From contig NZ_VYIX01000002.1 of NCBI RefSeq assembly GCF_009755885.1, positions 289,957-353,956 of the forward strand: a stretch of DNA of 64,000 bases, read 5' to 3'. The position numbers and the translations under genes are program-made. Below are positions 27,197 to 36,546 of the stretch, piece by piece (the first letter of the stretch is position 1; each line of letters starts with the position of its first letter). The notes under the pieces are model-generated. The model did not search any database, was not told the origin of the DNA, and worked only from the letters and a program-made list of their open reading frames with translations. The stretch comes from Brachyspira sp. SAP_772 (GTDB lineage: Bacteria > Spirochaetota > Brachyspiria > Brachyspirales > Brachyspiraceae).

Positions 27197-28585
27197 ATGA
27201 ATGAGAAGAGAGAAAAGCTTTCAAGCAGATTAGGATTTTTATTAGTATCAGCAGGCTGTGCTATAGGTTTGGGTAATGTGTGGAGATTTCCATATATTAC
27301 AGGTCAATATGGTGGGGCTGCTTTTGTTGTTTTGTATTTAATATCATTAGTTATACTAGGGCTTCCAATACTTATAATGGAGTTTACAGTTGGACGTGCA
27401 GGCGGAAGGGATTTAGCTGGTTCTTACAGAAACTTGGAGAAAAAAGGTCATAAGTGGCATATCATTGGTTATATACAGATTTTTGGATGTGTTTTACTTT
27501 TAATGTTTTATACTACTATAGCTGGTTGGTGTTTATATTTCTGTTATTCTATGGCTATGGGTTATATGGAAGGATTAACTCCTGAGCAGGTTCAGGCATT
27601 TTTTGGTAATATGCTTGCTTCTCCTAAAACATTAATATTTTGGATGTTTGTTGCTGTTATAATTGCTAGTATAGTTTGTTTTAAGGGGCTTGAAAATGGT
27701 GTTGAAAAGATAAGTAAGATTATGATGACTTTACTTTTCTTTGTACTTCTTATTCTTATAGTGAGAGCTGTTACTTTGCCTAATGCTAAAGAGGGTCTTA
27801 AATTCTACTTGCTTCCAAATTTTGCAAATATGTTTGGTGATGGGATTGCTGGCTTTTCTAAAGTGGCTTATGCTGCTATAGGTCAGGCTTTCTTTACTTT
27901 GAGCTTAGGTATTGGTGCTATGACTATTTTTGGAAGCTATATAGATAAAAATTATTCATTGACTGGCGAATCTATAATGGTTGTTATATTAGATACTTTA
28001 ATAGCATTATTATCTGGTCTTGTAATATTCCCTACAACTTTCTCTTTTGGCGTAAATCCTGGTCAAGGTGCTGGCTTAGTATTTCTTACTTTGCCTAATA
28101 TATTTAATTCTATGGTTTTGGGAAGATTATGGGGAGCATTATTCTTCTTGTTCTTATCTATTGCGGCATTAACTACTATTATTGCTGTATTTGAAAATAT
28201 TATAGCTTTCACTATGTCTGAAACTAAATGGAATCGTAAAAAAACTACAATAATTGTTTCTATATCTATATTTATATTAAGCTTACCCGGTGCTTTAGGT
28301 TCTAATGTATTATCATTCATTAAACCTTTGGGCGAAGGAACTAGCATAATAGATGGTTTAGACTTTTTAGTTTCTAACAACTTCCTTCCTTTGGGCGGTA
28401 TAATTATATTAATATTCTGTACTAGAGAGCTTGGTTGGGGTTGGAATAATTTCCTTAAAGAGGCTGATACTGGAAAGGGTTTAAAATTCCCTAAATGGTC
28501 TAGATTCTATGTTAGTTATATACTTCCTCTCATAGTGCTTACAATTTTTGTTGTTGACTATATTAATAAGTTTTTTCTAAAATAA
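27197..28585 (+). CDS. Neurotransmitter:sodium symporter (NSS) family transporter
   Basis: 462 residues, about eleven or twelve helices. SAGCAIGLGNVWRFPYI is the TM1 signature with the unwound Na+/substrate site. GLENGVEKISKIMM (TM5 region) and FFTLSLGIGAM (TM6) follow the LeuT pattern. It imports an amino acid with Na+; bacterial members take Leu, Trp or Tyr. GGTGA lies 7 bases before the start. A MarR regulator follows after 11 bases, which may control it. Confidence 0.93.
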   Translation: MNEKREKLSSRLGFLLVSAGCAIGLGNVWRFPYITGQYGGAAFVVLYLISLVILGLPILIMEFTVGRAGGRDLAGSYRNLEKKGHKWHIIGYIQIFGCVLLLMFYTTIAGWCLYFCYSMAMGYMEGLTPEQVQAFFGNMLASPKTLIFWMFVAVIIASIVCFKGLENGVEKISKIMMTLLFFVLLILIVRAVTLPNAKEGLKFYLLPNFANMFGDGIAGFSKVAYAAIGQAFFTLSLGIGAMTIFGSYIDKNYSLTGESIMVVILDTLIALLSGLVIFPTTFSFGVNPGQGAGLVFLTLPNIFNSMVLGRLWGALFFLFLSIAALTTIIAVFENIIAFTMSETKWNRKKTTIIVSISIFILSLPGALGSNVLSFIKPLGEGTSIIDGLDFLVSNNFLPLGGIIILIFCTRELGWGWNNFLKEADTGKGLKFPKWSRFYVSYILPLIVLTIFVVDYINKFFLK

Positions 28586-28596
28586 TAGGCTATTAA

Positions 28597-29037
28597 ATGA
28601 AAGAAGAAGAGTTAAAGAAGCATATAGACATTATATATAACCATTGGTATGAAGCTAATAGGTTTTATCATATATGGGCAAAACAGTATGGCATAACAGA
28701 TTTAACTTTGTTTACATTAGGGCTAATTTATTATAGTAAAGAATGTCCGCAGAATATGGTTACAGAGAAATTGTGCATACCAAAGCAAACGTGTTGTTCT
28801 CTTCTTAATGGGCTTGAGAAAAAGGGATACATTACAAGAAAGGTTAATATTAAAGATAAAAGAAACAAAATTATTAGTCTCACTAAGAAGGGTATTAAGT
28901 TTGCTGAGCCTATATTAGAAAAACTTGAAAAGCTTGATACAGATATGCTTGCTTCTTTAAGAGATGAAGATATAGTAAAGTATACAGATTGTCTGAAAGA
29001 GCTAATTAAGTTTATGGAGAATTATTTTAAAGATTGA
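28597..29037 (+). CDS. MarR-family transcriptional regulator
   Basis: 146 residues with the MarR winged helix: TLFTLGLIYYSKECPQNMVTEKL, recognition-helix region CIPKQTCCSLLNGLEKKGYI, and wing TRKVNIKDKRNKIISLTKKG. N- and C-terminal helices form the dimer. MarR proteins are usually repressors released by a small ligand. It is 11 bases downstream of the NSS transporter and very likely in the same transcript. Three Cys near the recognition helix (CIPKQTCC) are a possible redox feature, but that is conjecture. Confidence 0.88.
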   Translation: MKEEELKKHIDIIYNHWYEANRFYHIWAKQYGITDLTLFTLGLIYYSKECPQNMVTEKLCIPKQTCCSLLNGLEKKGYITRKVNIKDKRNKIISLTKKGIKFAEPILEKLEKLDTDMLASLRDEDIVKYTDCLKELIKFMENYFKD

Positions 29038-29044
29038 GTTTTAA

Positions 29045-29440
29045 TATAATCAAATGCTATAGTTTTACATGTTTGTAATATGTATAAGCTATAAGATAAT
29101 ATCTTTATTTTAAGCATAAAAAATGCAGTTCTTTTGGTTCTTTTATATCAATACCGAGTAGGTGCCTATCGGCAAAATAACTGGGGTTCTACCCTAAGGG
29201 CACGCTTCGCAGGGGGCTAGTCCCCACAAAATAAAAAACTTAAAAAATATTTTTGGATATTAAATAATAATTTTATATCAACTTTTTCCCGCGTACGAGC
29301 TGTACCACCTTGCCGCACGGTAATGCTATGCTTTAATTATAACTTCTTAGTCGTGCGGAGGAGTGCATTTTAATGTACAATTAAATTATAAAATTTATAA
29401 TAAAAATGCAGTTCTTCGCGAAGCGTATACGAAAGGATAA
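29045..29440. repeat. Mosaic intergenic repeat block
   Basis: A TGCAGTTCTTTTGGTTC module starts near 29123 and contains two cassettes: GTAGGTGCCTATCGGC (unit 29153-29173) and GGGCACGCTTCGC (about 29190-29213). At 29281-29312 is CCCGC plus GTACGAGCTGTACCACC, leading into the 46-base unit 29313-29358. A third cassette GCGAAGCGTATACG lies near 29415. No gene is seen in the gap. Confidence 0.85.
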
Positions 29441-29481
29441 AGTTATTTTATTTTAATACAACAATCATTATAAATATATAA

Positions 29482-29515
29482 GGCTTATGATAAATATATT
29501 CATTCATCATAAGCC
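29482..29515. terminator. Hairpin between repeat block and outer-membrane-like gene
   Basis: GGCTTATGAT pairs exactly with ATCATAAGCC across 14 bases. T runs on either side are weak. It is placed to end transcription of the minus-strand gene at 29544-30179. Confidence 0.6.
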
Positions 29516-29543
29516 CTATATTTTATACTAATTATTATAAACC

Positions 29544-30179
29544 TTAACGCTTTCCAAAATGAAAACCTATAGAAAGCATAGCCCCTATTGAATGATGCTG
29601 ATTTATATTATAGCCTCCAAATAAGTTGTTTATATCGCTTTTATCGAATATCATATATTCGTAAAAAATATTAATACCGTATACAAGAGCCAACGTTTCA
29701 TTAATATTATATATTCTATTTTCTAAAAATAAATTAACGTATGGAGATATCGGAACTTTATTTGGTTTTATATTTAAATCATCTATTATAGGTATAAATT
29801 TAACACCTGAAGATAAACCGAAAACTAAATCTATTTTTGAATTTAAAACAGGAGTAAATATAAATTTTAATGCCAAACCAGTTGTTATTCCGCCTGCCTC
29901 TAATTGATTTATTTTATAATTATCATTTTTTAAAGATATCATTCGAGCATCTATTCCCGTATCAAATAATAAGCTTATGCTTCTGAAAGAAGATTTGTTT
30001 ATAGGAAAGTTATAACCTAATTGTAAATTTAAATCTATTCTTGGCTCAAAAACTTCGCCTGTTAAATCAGTAAAACTGTCGGCAACTCCAATTTTTCCCA
30101 TCATATCTAATTCAAAAGCAGGAAAAAGCATGCTTGAGAAAATAAATATAAAAGAAATTATAAATATTTTTAATTTCAT
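29544..30179 (-). CDS. Small outer-membrane-like protein
   Basis: 211 residues from ATG 30179 with AGGAGA 7 bases upstream. A signal peptide (about 1-20, cleavage near LFPA) is followed by alternating strands and turns such as IDLNLQLGYNFPIN and HSIGAMLSIGFHFGKR. The C-terminal aromatic strand fits an 8- to 10-strand barrel. No named family is recognised. It is flanked by repeat blocks on both sides. Confidence 0.65.
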   Translation of the reverse strand: MKLKIFIISFIFIFSSMLFPAFELDMMGKIGVADSFTDLTGEVFEPRIDLNLQLGYNFPINKSSFRSISLLFDTGIDARMISLKNDNYKINQLEAGGITTGLALKFIFTPVLNSKIDLVFGLSSGVKFIPIIDDLNIKPNKVPISPYVNLFLENRIYNINETLALVYGINIFYEYMIFDKSDINNLFGGYNINQHHSIGAMLSIGFHFGKR

Positions 30180-30259
30180 TTTTATTCTCCTAGAATATTT
30201 TTTACGCAATATATTATATATTTTTCATATCAAAATATCAATAAACTATGTAGTGTTTG

Positions 30260-30690
30260 TAAAGTCGCCGCAAACAAAACTTAAAAAATAAATTTTGATA
30301 TACTCAAAAATTTTTAGTATATACTAGAATAATAATTTTCTATCAACTTTTCCCGTGTACGAGCTGTACCACCTTGACGCACGGTAGTGCTATACTTTAA
30401 TTATAACTTCTTAGTCGTGCGGGTGAGTGCATTTTAATGTACAATTAAATTATAAAATTTATAATAAAAATGCAGTTCTTTTGGTTCTTTTATACCAATA
30501 AAAGAACTGTGGTGCGGGGCAAAGCCCTGCAAATAATAAAACAAATAAAGTTAAAAATTTTTTAGTATATTCTGAAATAATTATATCTTTTATATTATTT
30601 TTTTATTCAACTTTTTCCCGCAGCAAAAAGTTTTTACCCTACGGGTACGCTTTGCGAAAAGTGCAAATATTATAGTTTAATATTTATATA
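30260..30690. repeat. Mosaic intergenic repeat block
   Basis: CCCG plus GTACGAGCTGTACCACC at 30351-30375, then a 46-type unit at 30377-30423 with one changed base at its left end (ACGCACGG). Next is a TGCAGTTCTTTTGGTTC module at 30471-30535 without internal cassette and ending GGGGCAAAGCCC. Last is a CCCGCAGCAAAAAG module at 30616-30665 containing a cassette copy GGGTACGCTTTGC. No gene is seen. Confidence 0.85.
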
Positions 30691-30728
30691 TAATAGTGCA
30701 ATGCACAAATTCTCATAAAAATATAAAA

Positions 30729-30757
30729 TTGACAAAACCTAATCACTTTAGTATAAT
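30729..30757 (+). promoter_or_regulatory. Near-consensus promoter for the cysteine-cluster gene
   Basis: TTGACA at 30729-30734 and TATAAT at 30752-30757 with a 17-base spacer. Transcription should start near 30764, so the coding start must be the ATG at 30793. Confidence 0.82.
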
Positions 30758-30792
30758 TGAACGAGTATTTTTTTATAGGGCGATATATCAAA

Positions 30793-31233
30793 ATGAAAGT
30801 AATACCTTCTGATAAAATTTTTAAAGATAGAAAAGAAAAAGTTACAGATAAATTATGTGCTGATTGTAATTCTCTATGCTGTCATGATTTGGTGATGGAA
30901 ATATCTAAACCTAAAAATGAAGAAGAATTAAAAACTTTGAAATGGTATCTTTATTTTAAGCATTCATTTATTTTTATATATCAGGATACTTGGTATCATA
31001 TGATAAGAAGTGAGTGCAGGTATTTAGATAAAAAAACTTATTTGTGCAAAAATTATGAGAACAGGCATGATATATGTACTAAGCACAGTCCGCCAAAATG
31101 TGAGAGATATGAAGAGTGGTATGATGTGATATTTGATGATCAGTATGAGTTAGAAAAATATGTTTATGAGAAAAAAATTATTAAAAAGAAATCTTCTAAA
31201 TCTCCAAAAAAAATAGCTAAAAAAGTAAAATAA
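30793..31233 (+). CDS. YkgJ-family cysteine-cluster protein
   Basis: 146 residues. Eight cysteines are arranged as LCADCNSLCC near the N-terminus, then ECRYLDKKTYLCKNYENR, ICTKH and KCERYEEW, which is the YkgJ-type pattern thought to bind zinc or an iron-sulphur cluster. Function is unknown. The C-terminus is a Lys/Ser-rich basic tail of about 20 residues. It opens a three-gene row with the radical-SAM-like and NUDIX genes (gaps of 29 and 18 bases). Confidence 0.78.
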   Translation: MKVIPSDKIFKDRKEKVTDKLCADCNSLCCHDLVMEISKPKNEEELKTLKWYLYFKHSFIFIYQDTWYHMIRSECRYLDKKTYLCKNYENRHDICTKHSPPKCERYEEWYDVIFDDQYELEKYVYEKKIIKKKSSKSPKKIAKKVK

Positions 31234-31262
31234 AAAAATGTATAAGCAAGAATATATAAGCA

Positions 31263-32723
31263 ATGAAAAAAGAAAAAATTGATAGAGTATGCATAACATA
31301 TCCGCCTTTTGAATATAATAAAGGTTTTCCATTAATGTCTTTGAATAGGCAATTTCAATGGGTAAAAAATTTTTCTGCTAATTATCCGATGTTATCTGCC
31401 TATGCTGCTACTTTGTTAAAGAATAATGGCTATGATGTTTTTTTTATAGACACTATTGCAAGAAAGATGGACATCATAGATTGGCTTATACAAATCGACA
31501 AAATAAATCCGCAATTAATTTTTTTTGAAGCTGCTACTGCTACCATAAATTATACTTGGGATACTATTGACGCTATTAAAGATAAATATAAAAATGCTTA
31601 TATAGTTTTAGCTGGGGACCATGTTACAGCATTGCCTGAAGAGAGTTTTGATAAGTCTGAAGTAGATTTTGTAATCACAGGCGGTGATTATGATGTGCTT
31701 CTTTTAAGTATTGTAAATTATATTAATAATGGTGAGAAATTAAAAGAAGGTATATATTATAGAACATCTCAAGGAAATATTAGAAATACTGGCAAATGTA
31801 AACTTGATTATCCTTTAGACCGCCTTCCATTTATAGATAGAAATCTAACTAATTGGAAATTATATTCCAAAGAAAATGAATACTATAAAAAAACTCCAGC
31901 TACGTTTATTATGTCTGGCAGAGGTTCTGTTTTTGGAAATCATAATTGTTCAACTTCTAATATATTATTTAATAATGTTAGGTTAAGAAACCCTATTAAT
32001 GTTGTTGATGAAATTGAATATTTATATAAAAGATATAATATAAAAGAGTTTGTTGATGTTACAGTGTCTTTTCCTATGGGTGAGTGGCTTTCATTATTTT
32101 GTCAAACTATGATAGAGAGAAAATTAAATAAAAAAGTTTATATTGATTGTCATATGTATTTTACTGATTTGGATTATCATTATTATAAGATGATGAAAAG
32201 AGCTGGGTTTAAAACATTAATTGTAACTTTTCCTTCTGCAAATACTAAAACATTAGAAAAACTTTCTCCTTCACATGTAAATATAGATTCTGTTATTAAT
32301 TCTATTAAGATGGCGAGAAAGGCAGGGCTTTTTATAGATATGATGGTTAAGATTGGATATCCTTGGGAGAGTGAAGAAGATATTATAGCTACTTTTGATA
32401 CAATAAAATATTTTATGACTAATGGTTACATTAATACAATGAATACTTCAATATTTGTTCCATATCCCGGCACTAATGTATTTAATTATTGTCAGGAGAA
32501 TAATTATATTAATACAGATAATTGGTTTGAATATGATATGCGCACTAGTGTGATGAAGTTAGAAGTTGATGATATTTTTAAGTATGTAGAATATTTTTAT
32601 AATTTATCTTTTAATCCTATGTATGTTTTCCATAAAATTTTAAGCATTAGAGATATATATGATATCAGGCATCATATAAACTCTTTTAGAAATATCATAT
32701 CATCGTACATCAATAGGGAGTAA
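31263..32723 (+). CDS. B12-binding/radical-SAM-like protein lacking the cluster cysteines
   Basis: 486 residues. Residues about 8-155 resemble the cobalamin-binding-like domain of B12-radical-SAM enzymes (YPMLSAYAATLLKNNGYDV, AGDHVTALPEES, VDFVITGGDYD). Residues about 212-430 follow the radical-SAM barrel (NVVDEIEYLYKRYNI, GFKTLIVTFPSANTKTLEKL, VKIGYPWESEEDI). The CxxxCxxC loop, expected after the GRG at 219-221, reads GRGSVFGNHNCSTSN: only one Cys (229) remains. It probably cannot hold the usual [4Fe-4S] cluster. It lies between a cysteine-cluster protein and a NUDIX enzyme. Confidence 0.78.
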   Translation: MKKEKIDRVCITYPPFEYNKGFPLMSLNRQFQWVKNFSANYPMLSAYAATLLKNNGYDVFFIDTIARKMDIIDWLIQIDKINPQLIFFEAATATINYTWDTIDAIKDKYKNAYIVLAGDHVTALPEESFDKSEVDFVITGGDYDVLLLSIVNYINNGEKLKEGIYYRTSQGNIRNTGKCKLDYPLDRLPFIDRNLTNWKLYSKENEYYKKTPATFIMSGRGSVFGNHNCSTSNILFNNVRLRNPINVVDEIEYLYKRYNIKEFVDVTVSFPMGEWLSLFCQTMIERKLNKKVYIDCHMYFTDLDYHYYKMMKRAGFKTLIVTFPSANTKTLEKLSPSHVNIDSVINSIKMARKAGLFIDMMVKIGYPWESEEDIIATFDTIKYFMTNGYINTMNTSIFVPYPGTNVFNYCQENNYINTDNWFEYDMRTSVMKLEVDDIFKYVEYFYNLSFNPMYVFHKILSIRDIYDIRHHINSFRNIISSYINRE

Positions 32724-32741
32724 TAAATTTTAAAAAATATT

Positions 32742-33236
32742 ATGGCTGAGATTTGGGACGTATACGATATAAACAAAAATAAAAAAAACAAGCTTCATAA
32801 AAGAGGTGTGCCTTTAGATAAAGATGATTATCATATAGTTATACATGCTTGGGTAGTTAATAGTAATGATGAGGTGATATTAACTAAGAGGCATAGTAGT
32901 AAAAAGATATGTCCTAATATGTGGGAATGCACTGAGGGGTCTATAATTGCGGGTGAGAGCAGTGTTGAGGGAGCTGTTAGGGAGTTAAAAGAAGAGATTG
33001 GGCTCTCTTTTAAAATTGATGATGCTATATTTTTTACTTCTTTTGTTCTTGATTTTTCTAACACTATAATTGATTCTTATGTATTTAAGAGAGATGTTAA
33101 TATAAATGATTTGGTATTACAAGAAAATGAGGTTAGTGAGGCAAAAATTGTCAATGAGAGAGTTTATAGAAAGATGTGCAAAAGAGGAGAGATAGTTGAA
33201 TCTTTGAGATATTTTTATGATTTATACAAAAAATAG
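32742..33236 (+). CDS. NUDIX hydrolase
   Basis: 164 residues. The Nudix box is complete: GSIIAGESSVEGAVRELKEE followed by IGL fits GX5EX7REUXEEXGU. The N-terminus (MAEIWDVYDINKNKKNKLHKRG) resembles the YfcD/isopentenyl-diphosphate-isomerase-like subgroup. These enzymes cut nucleoside diphosphates linked to another group; the substrate is not readable. It lies 18 bases after the radical-SAM-like gene and ends the row. Confidence 0.9.
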   Translation: MAEIWDVYDINKNKKNKLHKRGVPLDKDDYHIVIHAWVVNSNDEVILTKRHSSKKICPNMWECTEGSIIAGESSVEGAVRELKEEIGLSFKIDDAIFFTSFVLDFSNTIIDSYVFKRDVNINDLVLQENEVSEAKIVNERVYRKMCKRGEIVESLRYFYDLYKK

Positions 33237-33265
33237 CATAAAAAATTCTACTAAATTTTTTTAGA

Positions 33266-33293
33266 TTGAAAAAAAGAATTTATATGTTATAAT
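33266..33293 (+). promoter_or_regulatory. Promoter for scpB
   Basis: TTGAAA at 33266-33271 and TATAAT at 33288-33293 with a 16-base spacer, 35 bases before the start codon. Confidence 0.65.
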
Positions 33294-33327
33294 AGGGAAA
33301 ACTAAAAATGAAAAAGGATTTTCTTAA

Positions 33328-33960
33328 ATGAGTTTAGAAGAATTATCTAATCAAGATGCTGTTGAAACTAATAATAACGAAGTAAAAACAGAAAGCAGTT
33401 TTACAATAGATGAAAATGTATTAGAGAATCAGGAAGAGCTTGAGAGGGTATTGGAAGCTGTTATATATGTAGAGGGTACAGTTTCTATATCTCGGTTAAG
33501 AAATCTTTTTAAGTGTGAAAATACTGACATAAGAAATTATATAGAAAATATTAACAATAGATATAAAAGTGTAGGAAGTGCTATAGAGATATTAGAGATT
33601 GGTGATAGTGTGATGATGACTATAATACCTTCTACTTTTGGCACTTTATCTGCAATATATGATAGAAAACGTAAGAAGAAAATATCAAAAGCTATGCTTC
33701 AAACACTTTCTATTATAGCCTATAAACAGCCTCTTACAAAAGCAGAGATTGATGATATAAGACAAAGCGACAGTTCTTATCATCTTAGAATGCTTATGGA
33801 AGATGGTTTTATAGCTTGGAAAGGAAGAAAAGACTATCTCGATAAAAGACAAACATACGGAACAACAGATAAATTCTTAATGCACTTTGGTATAAACAGT
33901 TTAGATGATTTACCAAAATTAAGAGAATTAAAAGATTTAGAGTTTAACAGAAACGACTAA
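33328..33960 (+). CDS. scpB: Segregation and condensation protein ScpB
   Basis: 210 residues. Two winged-helix domains: ERVLEAVIYVEGTVSISRL (first) and SKAMLQTLSIIAYKQPLTKAEIDDIRQ (second, the family signature), then RKDYLDKRQTYGTTDKFL. ScpB binds ScpA and SMC to form the bacterial condensin. A disordered acidic N-terminus of about 40 residues precedes the first domain. AAGGA lies 9 bases before the start. ScpA is not next to it, unlike in many genomes. Confidence 0.93.
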   Translation: MSLEELSNQDAVETNNNEVKTESSFTIDENVLENQEELERVLEAVIYVEGTVSISRLRNLFKCENTDIRNYIENINNRYKSVGSAIEILEIGDSVMMTIIPSTFGTLSAIYDRKRKKKISKAMLQTLSIIAYKQPLTKAEIDDIRQSDSSYHLRMLMEDGFIAWKGRKDYLDKRQTYGTTDKFLMHFGINSLDDLPKLRELKDLEFNRND

Positions 33961-34019
33961 AGATAACCGTATTTTTTGTATGCGTTTTGCAAAGAAATGT
34001 AATTTTAATCTGAAATAAG

Positions 34020-34850
34020 AATATTATTTAATACATATTCCAAATGACAAAGTTATAGTATTTGTACTTTTTGGTTCTTTTTACGAAGTCCGCACCGCGA
34101 GCTACGGGAAAAAGAACAACAAAAAAATTATAAAAAATAATTATTTCAATATATACTAAAAATTTATTTTTTAAGTTTTTGTTTTGTGGTGGCGTTGCCC
34201 CCTACGAAGCGTGCCCGTAGGGTAGCACCCCACTTCTTTTGCCGATAGGCACCTACTTGGTGTTGGTATAAAAGAACCAAAATAATTTGCATTTTTTGCG
34301 ACTTTTTTCGGCGGGAAAAAGTTGAATAAAAAAACTTATTATATATCTGAAAACTTTTAAGTTTATCAATTTTTATTTTTATATTTCGGGGACTAGCCCC
34401 CCTGCGAAGCGTACCCGTAGGGTAGAACCCCCACTTCTTTTGTTGCCACAAAGAAGCAAAAAGGCTGCATTTTTTTAGCTTAATATGTTGGTATTATTTT
34501 ATAGTTTATACATATTCAAAAAATACAAAGCTGTAGCACTTGCACTTTTGGTTCTTTTTGTGGCGGGAAAAAGAATAATATAAATTTTATAATTTAATTG
34601 TACATTAAAAGGCATTCCTCCGCACGACTAAGAAGTTATAATTAAAGCATAGCATTACCGTGCGGAAAACTCGTATGGCGAATACTTCAAAGAAAAAAAT
34701 AATTGTGAATAAAAAAGCACTCCTCCGCACGCGTAGAAGGTTATGATTAAAACAGAGTACTGTCGTGCAGCAAGCCGCCGACCGTAGTGAGTGCACAGCT
34801 AGGCGAGTAGTGGTACAGCTCGTACGCGGGAAAAAGAACAACAAAAAACT
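34020..34850. repeat. Longest mosaic repeat block, mostly reverse orientation
   Basis: More than 800 gene-free bases composed of repeats. Two reverse 'CCCCACTTCTTTT' modules lie at about 34190-34285 and 34385-34470, carrying cassette copies at 34201-34225, 34241-34261 and 34402-34425. There are 'GCGGGAAAAAG' modules near 34310 and 34565, an intact 46-base CCGCACG..CGTGCGG unit at 34620-34665, and a shortened one at 34735-34770 ending CGTGCAG. The last part (34790-34830) is TGGTACAGCTCGTACGCGGG. Open frames here are repeat artefacts. Confidence 0.88.
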
Positions 34851-34911
34851 GATAAAAAATTATTATTTTATGATATACTAAAATATATATAATATTTTGT
34901 AGGATAAAATT

Positions 34912-36417
34912 ATGGATTGTTTTATTGGAATAGATTTAGGAACATCATCTGTAAAAACTTTGATAATATCTCAAAATGCAGAAATACTTTCTATATCTCA
35001 AAAAGATTATAATTTTGACACTCCATATTTAAATTGGGCAGAACAAGATGTTGATGTGTGGTGGAATGCTACAGTTATTACAATAAAAGATGCACTAAGT
35101 CAATTAAAATCAAAATATAATAATGCTGTAATTAAAGCTATAAGTTTTTCAGGACAAATGCATGGGCTTGTAGCTTTAGATAGTAATGGGGATGCTATTA
35201 GAAAATCAATAATATGGTGCGATAGTAGAACATCAAATGAAGTAAATTATATAAATGAAAAAATAGGCAAGGATAATATAATAAAAATCACTCATAGTCC
35301 ATTAGCAACAGGCTTTCAAATAGCATCACTTTTGTGGATAAAAAATAATGAAAAAAACAATTATGATAAAATATATAAAGTGATACTGCCTAAGGATTAT
35401 ATAAGATATAAGCTTACGGGTATTATTGCTACAGATATAACAGATGCAGCTTCTACCTGTGCTTTTGATTCAAATGAAAATAAATGGTCTTATGAGATAA
35501 TAAAAAAGCTTGATATAAGAAGCGACATATTTCCGGATGTATATTATCCTCGTGAGATAGCGGGTAAAGTTAGTAAAAAAGCATCAGAAGAGACTGGTTT
35601 GAATGAAAGCATTAATGTAATGTATGGTGGGGCAGACCAAGCGATGCAGGCTATAGGAAATGGAATTATAGAAACAAAAACTGCATCAATAACTATAGGC
35701 ACAGGTGGTCAAATTTTTATGCCTATAGATAAAGCAGTATATAACAAGAACTCTCATACATTTAATTTTGTGATGCCAAACACTTGGTATTATTTAGGGG
35801 CGGCATTATCATCTGGGTTAGCATTAAAATGGGCTAGAAACAATTTTTGTAGTAATGAAGAATCATTTTTTAATATAGATTTGAATGCTCAGAAAATAGC
35901 AGCAGGGTGTGAAGGTTTAATATTTCTTCCATATTTATCTGGCGAGAGAACTCCTCATATGAATAGTGATGCATCTGCTATGTTTTTGGGATTAACATTA
36001 AAGCATACTAAATATCATATTTTAAAATCTATAATGGAAGGTGTTGTATATTCGTTAAAGGATTGCTTTTCAATATTAACAGATGATATGCATTTTGAGT
36101 GTGATAAGTTAATAGCATCTGGTGGAGGCTCTCACAGTAAATTATGGCTTCAGATACAGGCTGATATATTAGACAAAGAAATATATGTTTCTAAAACAAA
36201 AGAGCAGGCTGCTTTAGGTGCTGCTATAACTGCTATGGTTGGAAGCGGTGTATATAGTGGTTATAGAGAAGCTATAAAAGAATTAATAAAGCATGATGAT
36301 AAACCAATAATACCCATAAAAGAAAATGTAAAAATATATTCAGAGTATTATCAAATATTTAAAGAGGCTTATAAAGTAAATAAGCATTTAATGTCGTCAA
36401 TTAGAAGTATAGGATAA
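34912..36417 (+). CDS. xylB: Xylulokinase (FGGY family)
   Basis: 501 residues, full length. FGGY signatures: FIGIDLGTSSVKTLI at the N-terminus (phosphate loop), SFSGQMHGLVALD typical for xylulokinase, WCDSRT, the catalytic Asp in GGADQAMQAIGNG, and the C-terminal GGGSHSKLWLQIQADIL. It phosphorylates D-xylulose to xylulose-5-phosphate for the pentose phosphate pathway. AGGA lies 8 bases before the start. No xylose isomerase or transporter is adjacent. A repeat block ends about 60 bases upstream, so its promoter must lie within or at the edge of the repeat. Confidence 0.94.
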   Translation: MDCFIGIDLGTSSVKTLIISQNAEILSISQKDYNFDTPYLNWAEQDVDVWWNATVITIKDALSQLKSKYNNAVIKAISFSGQMHGLVALDSNGDAIRKSIIWCDSRTSNEVNYINEKIGKDNIIKITHSPLATGFQIASLLWIKNNEKNNYDKIYKVILPKDYIRYKLTGIIATDITDAASTCAFDSNENKWSYEIIKKLDIRSDIFPDVYYPREIAGKVSKKASEETGLNESINVMYGGADQAMQAIGNGIIETKTASITIGTGGQIFMPIDKAVYNKNSHTFNFVMPNTWYYLGAALSSGLALKWARNNFCSNEESFFNIDLNAQKIAAGCEGLIFLPYLSGERTPHMNSDASAMFLGLTLKHTKYHILKSIMEGVVYSLKDCFSILTDDMHFECDKLIASGGGSHSKLWLQIQADILDKEIYVSKTKEQAALGAAITAMVGSGVYSGYREAIKELIKHDDKPIIPIKENVKIYSEYYQIFKEAYKVNKHLMSSIRSIG

Positions 36418-36546
36418 TGAATTATTGTATTTAAAATTTTGGTTATAACATAAAAATATTAAAAAATACGAACTCATTATAAAAGCTATAACAATTTTTG
36501 TATACTTGACAATAAAAAAAATTTGTGTATACTAACTAATATATAA

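Noticed and set aside
34164-34844. Minus-strand frames of 79-95 residues
   Set aside because: They are made of repeat modules and short cassettes, with Cys/Arg/Phe-rich composition unlike other genes here.
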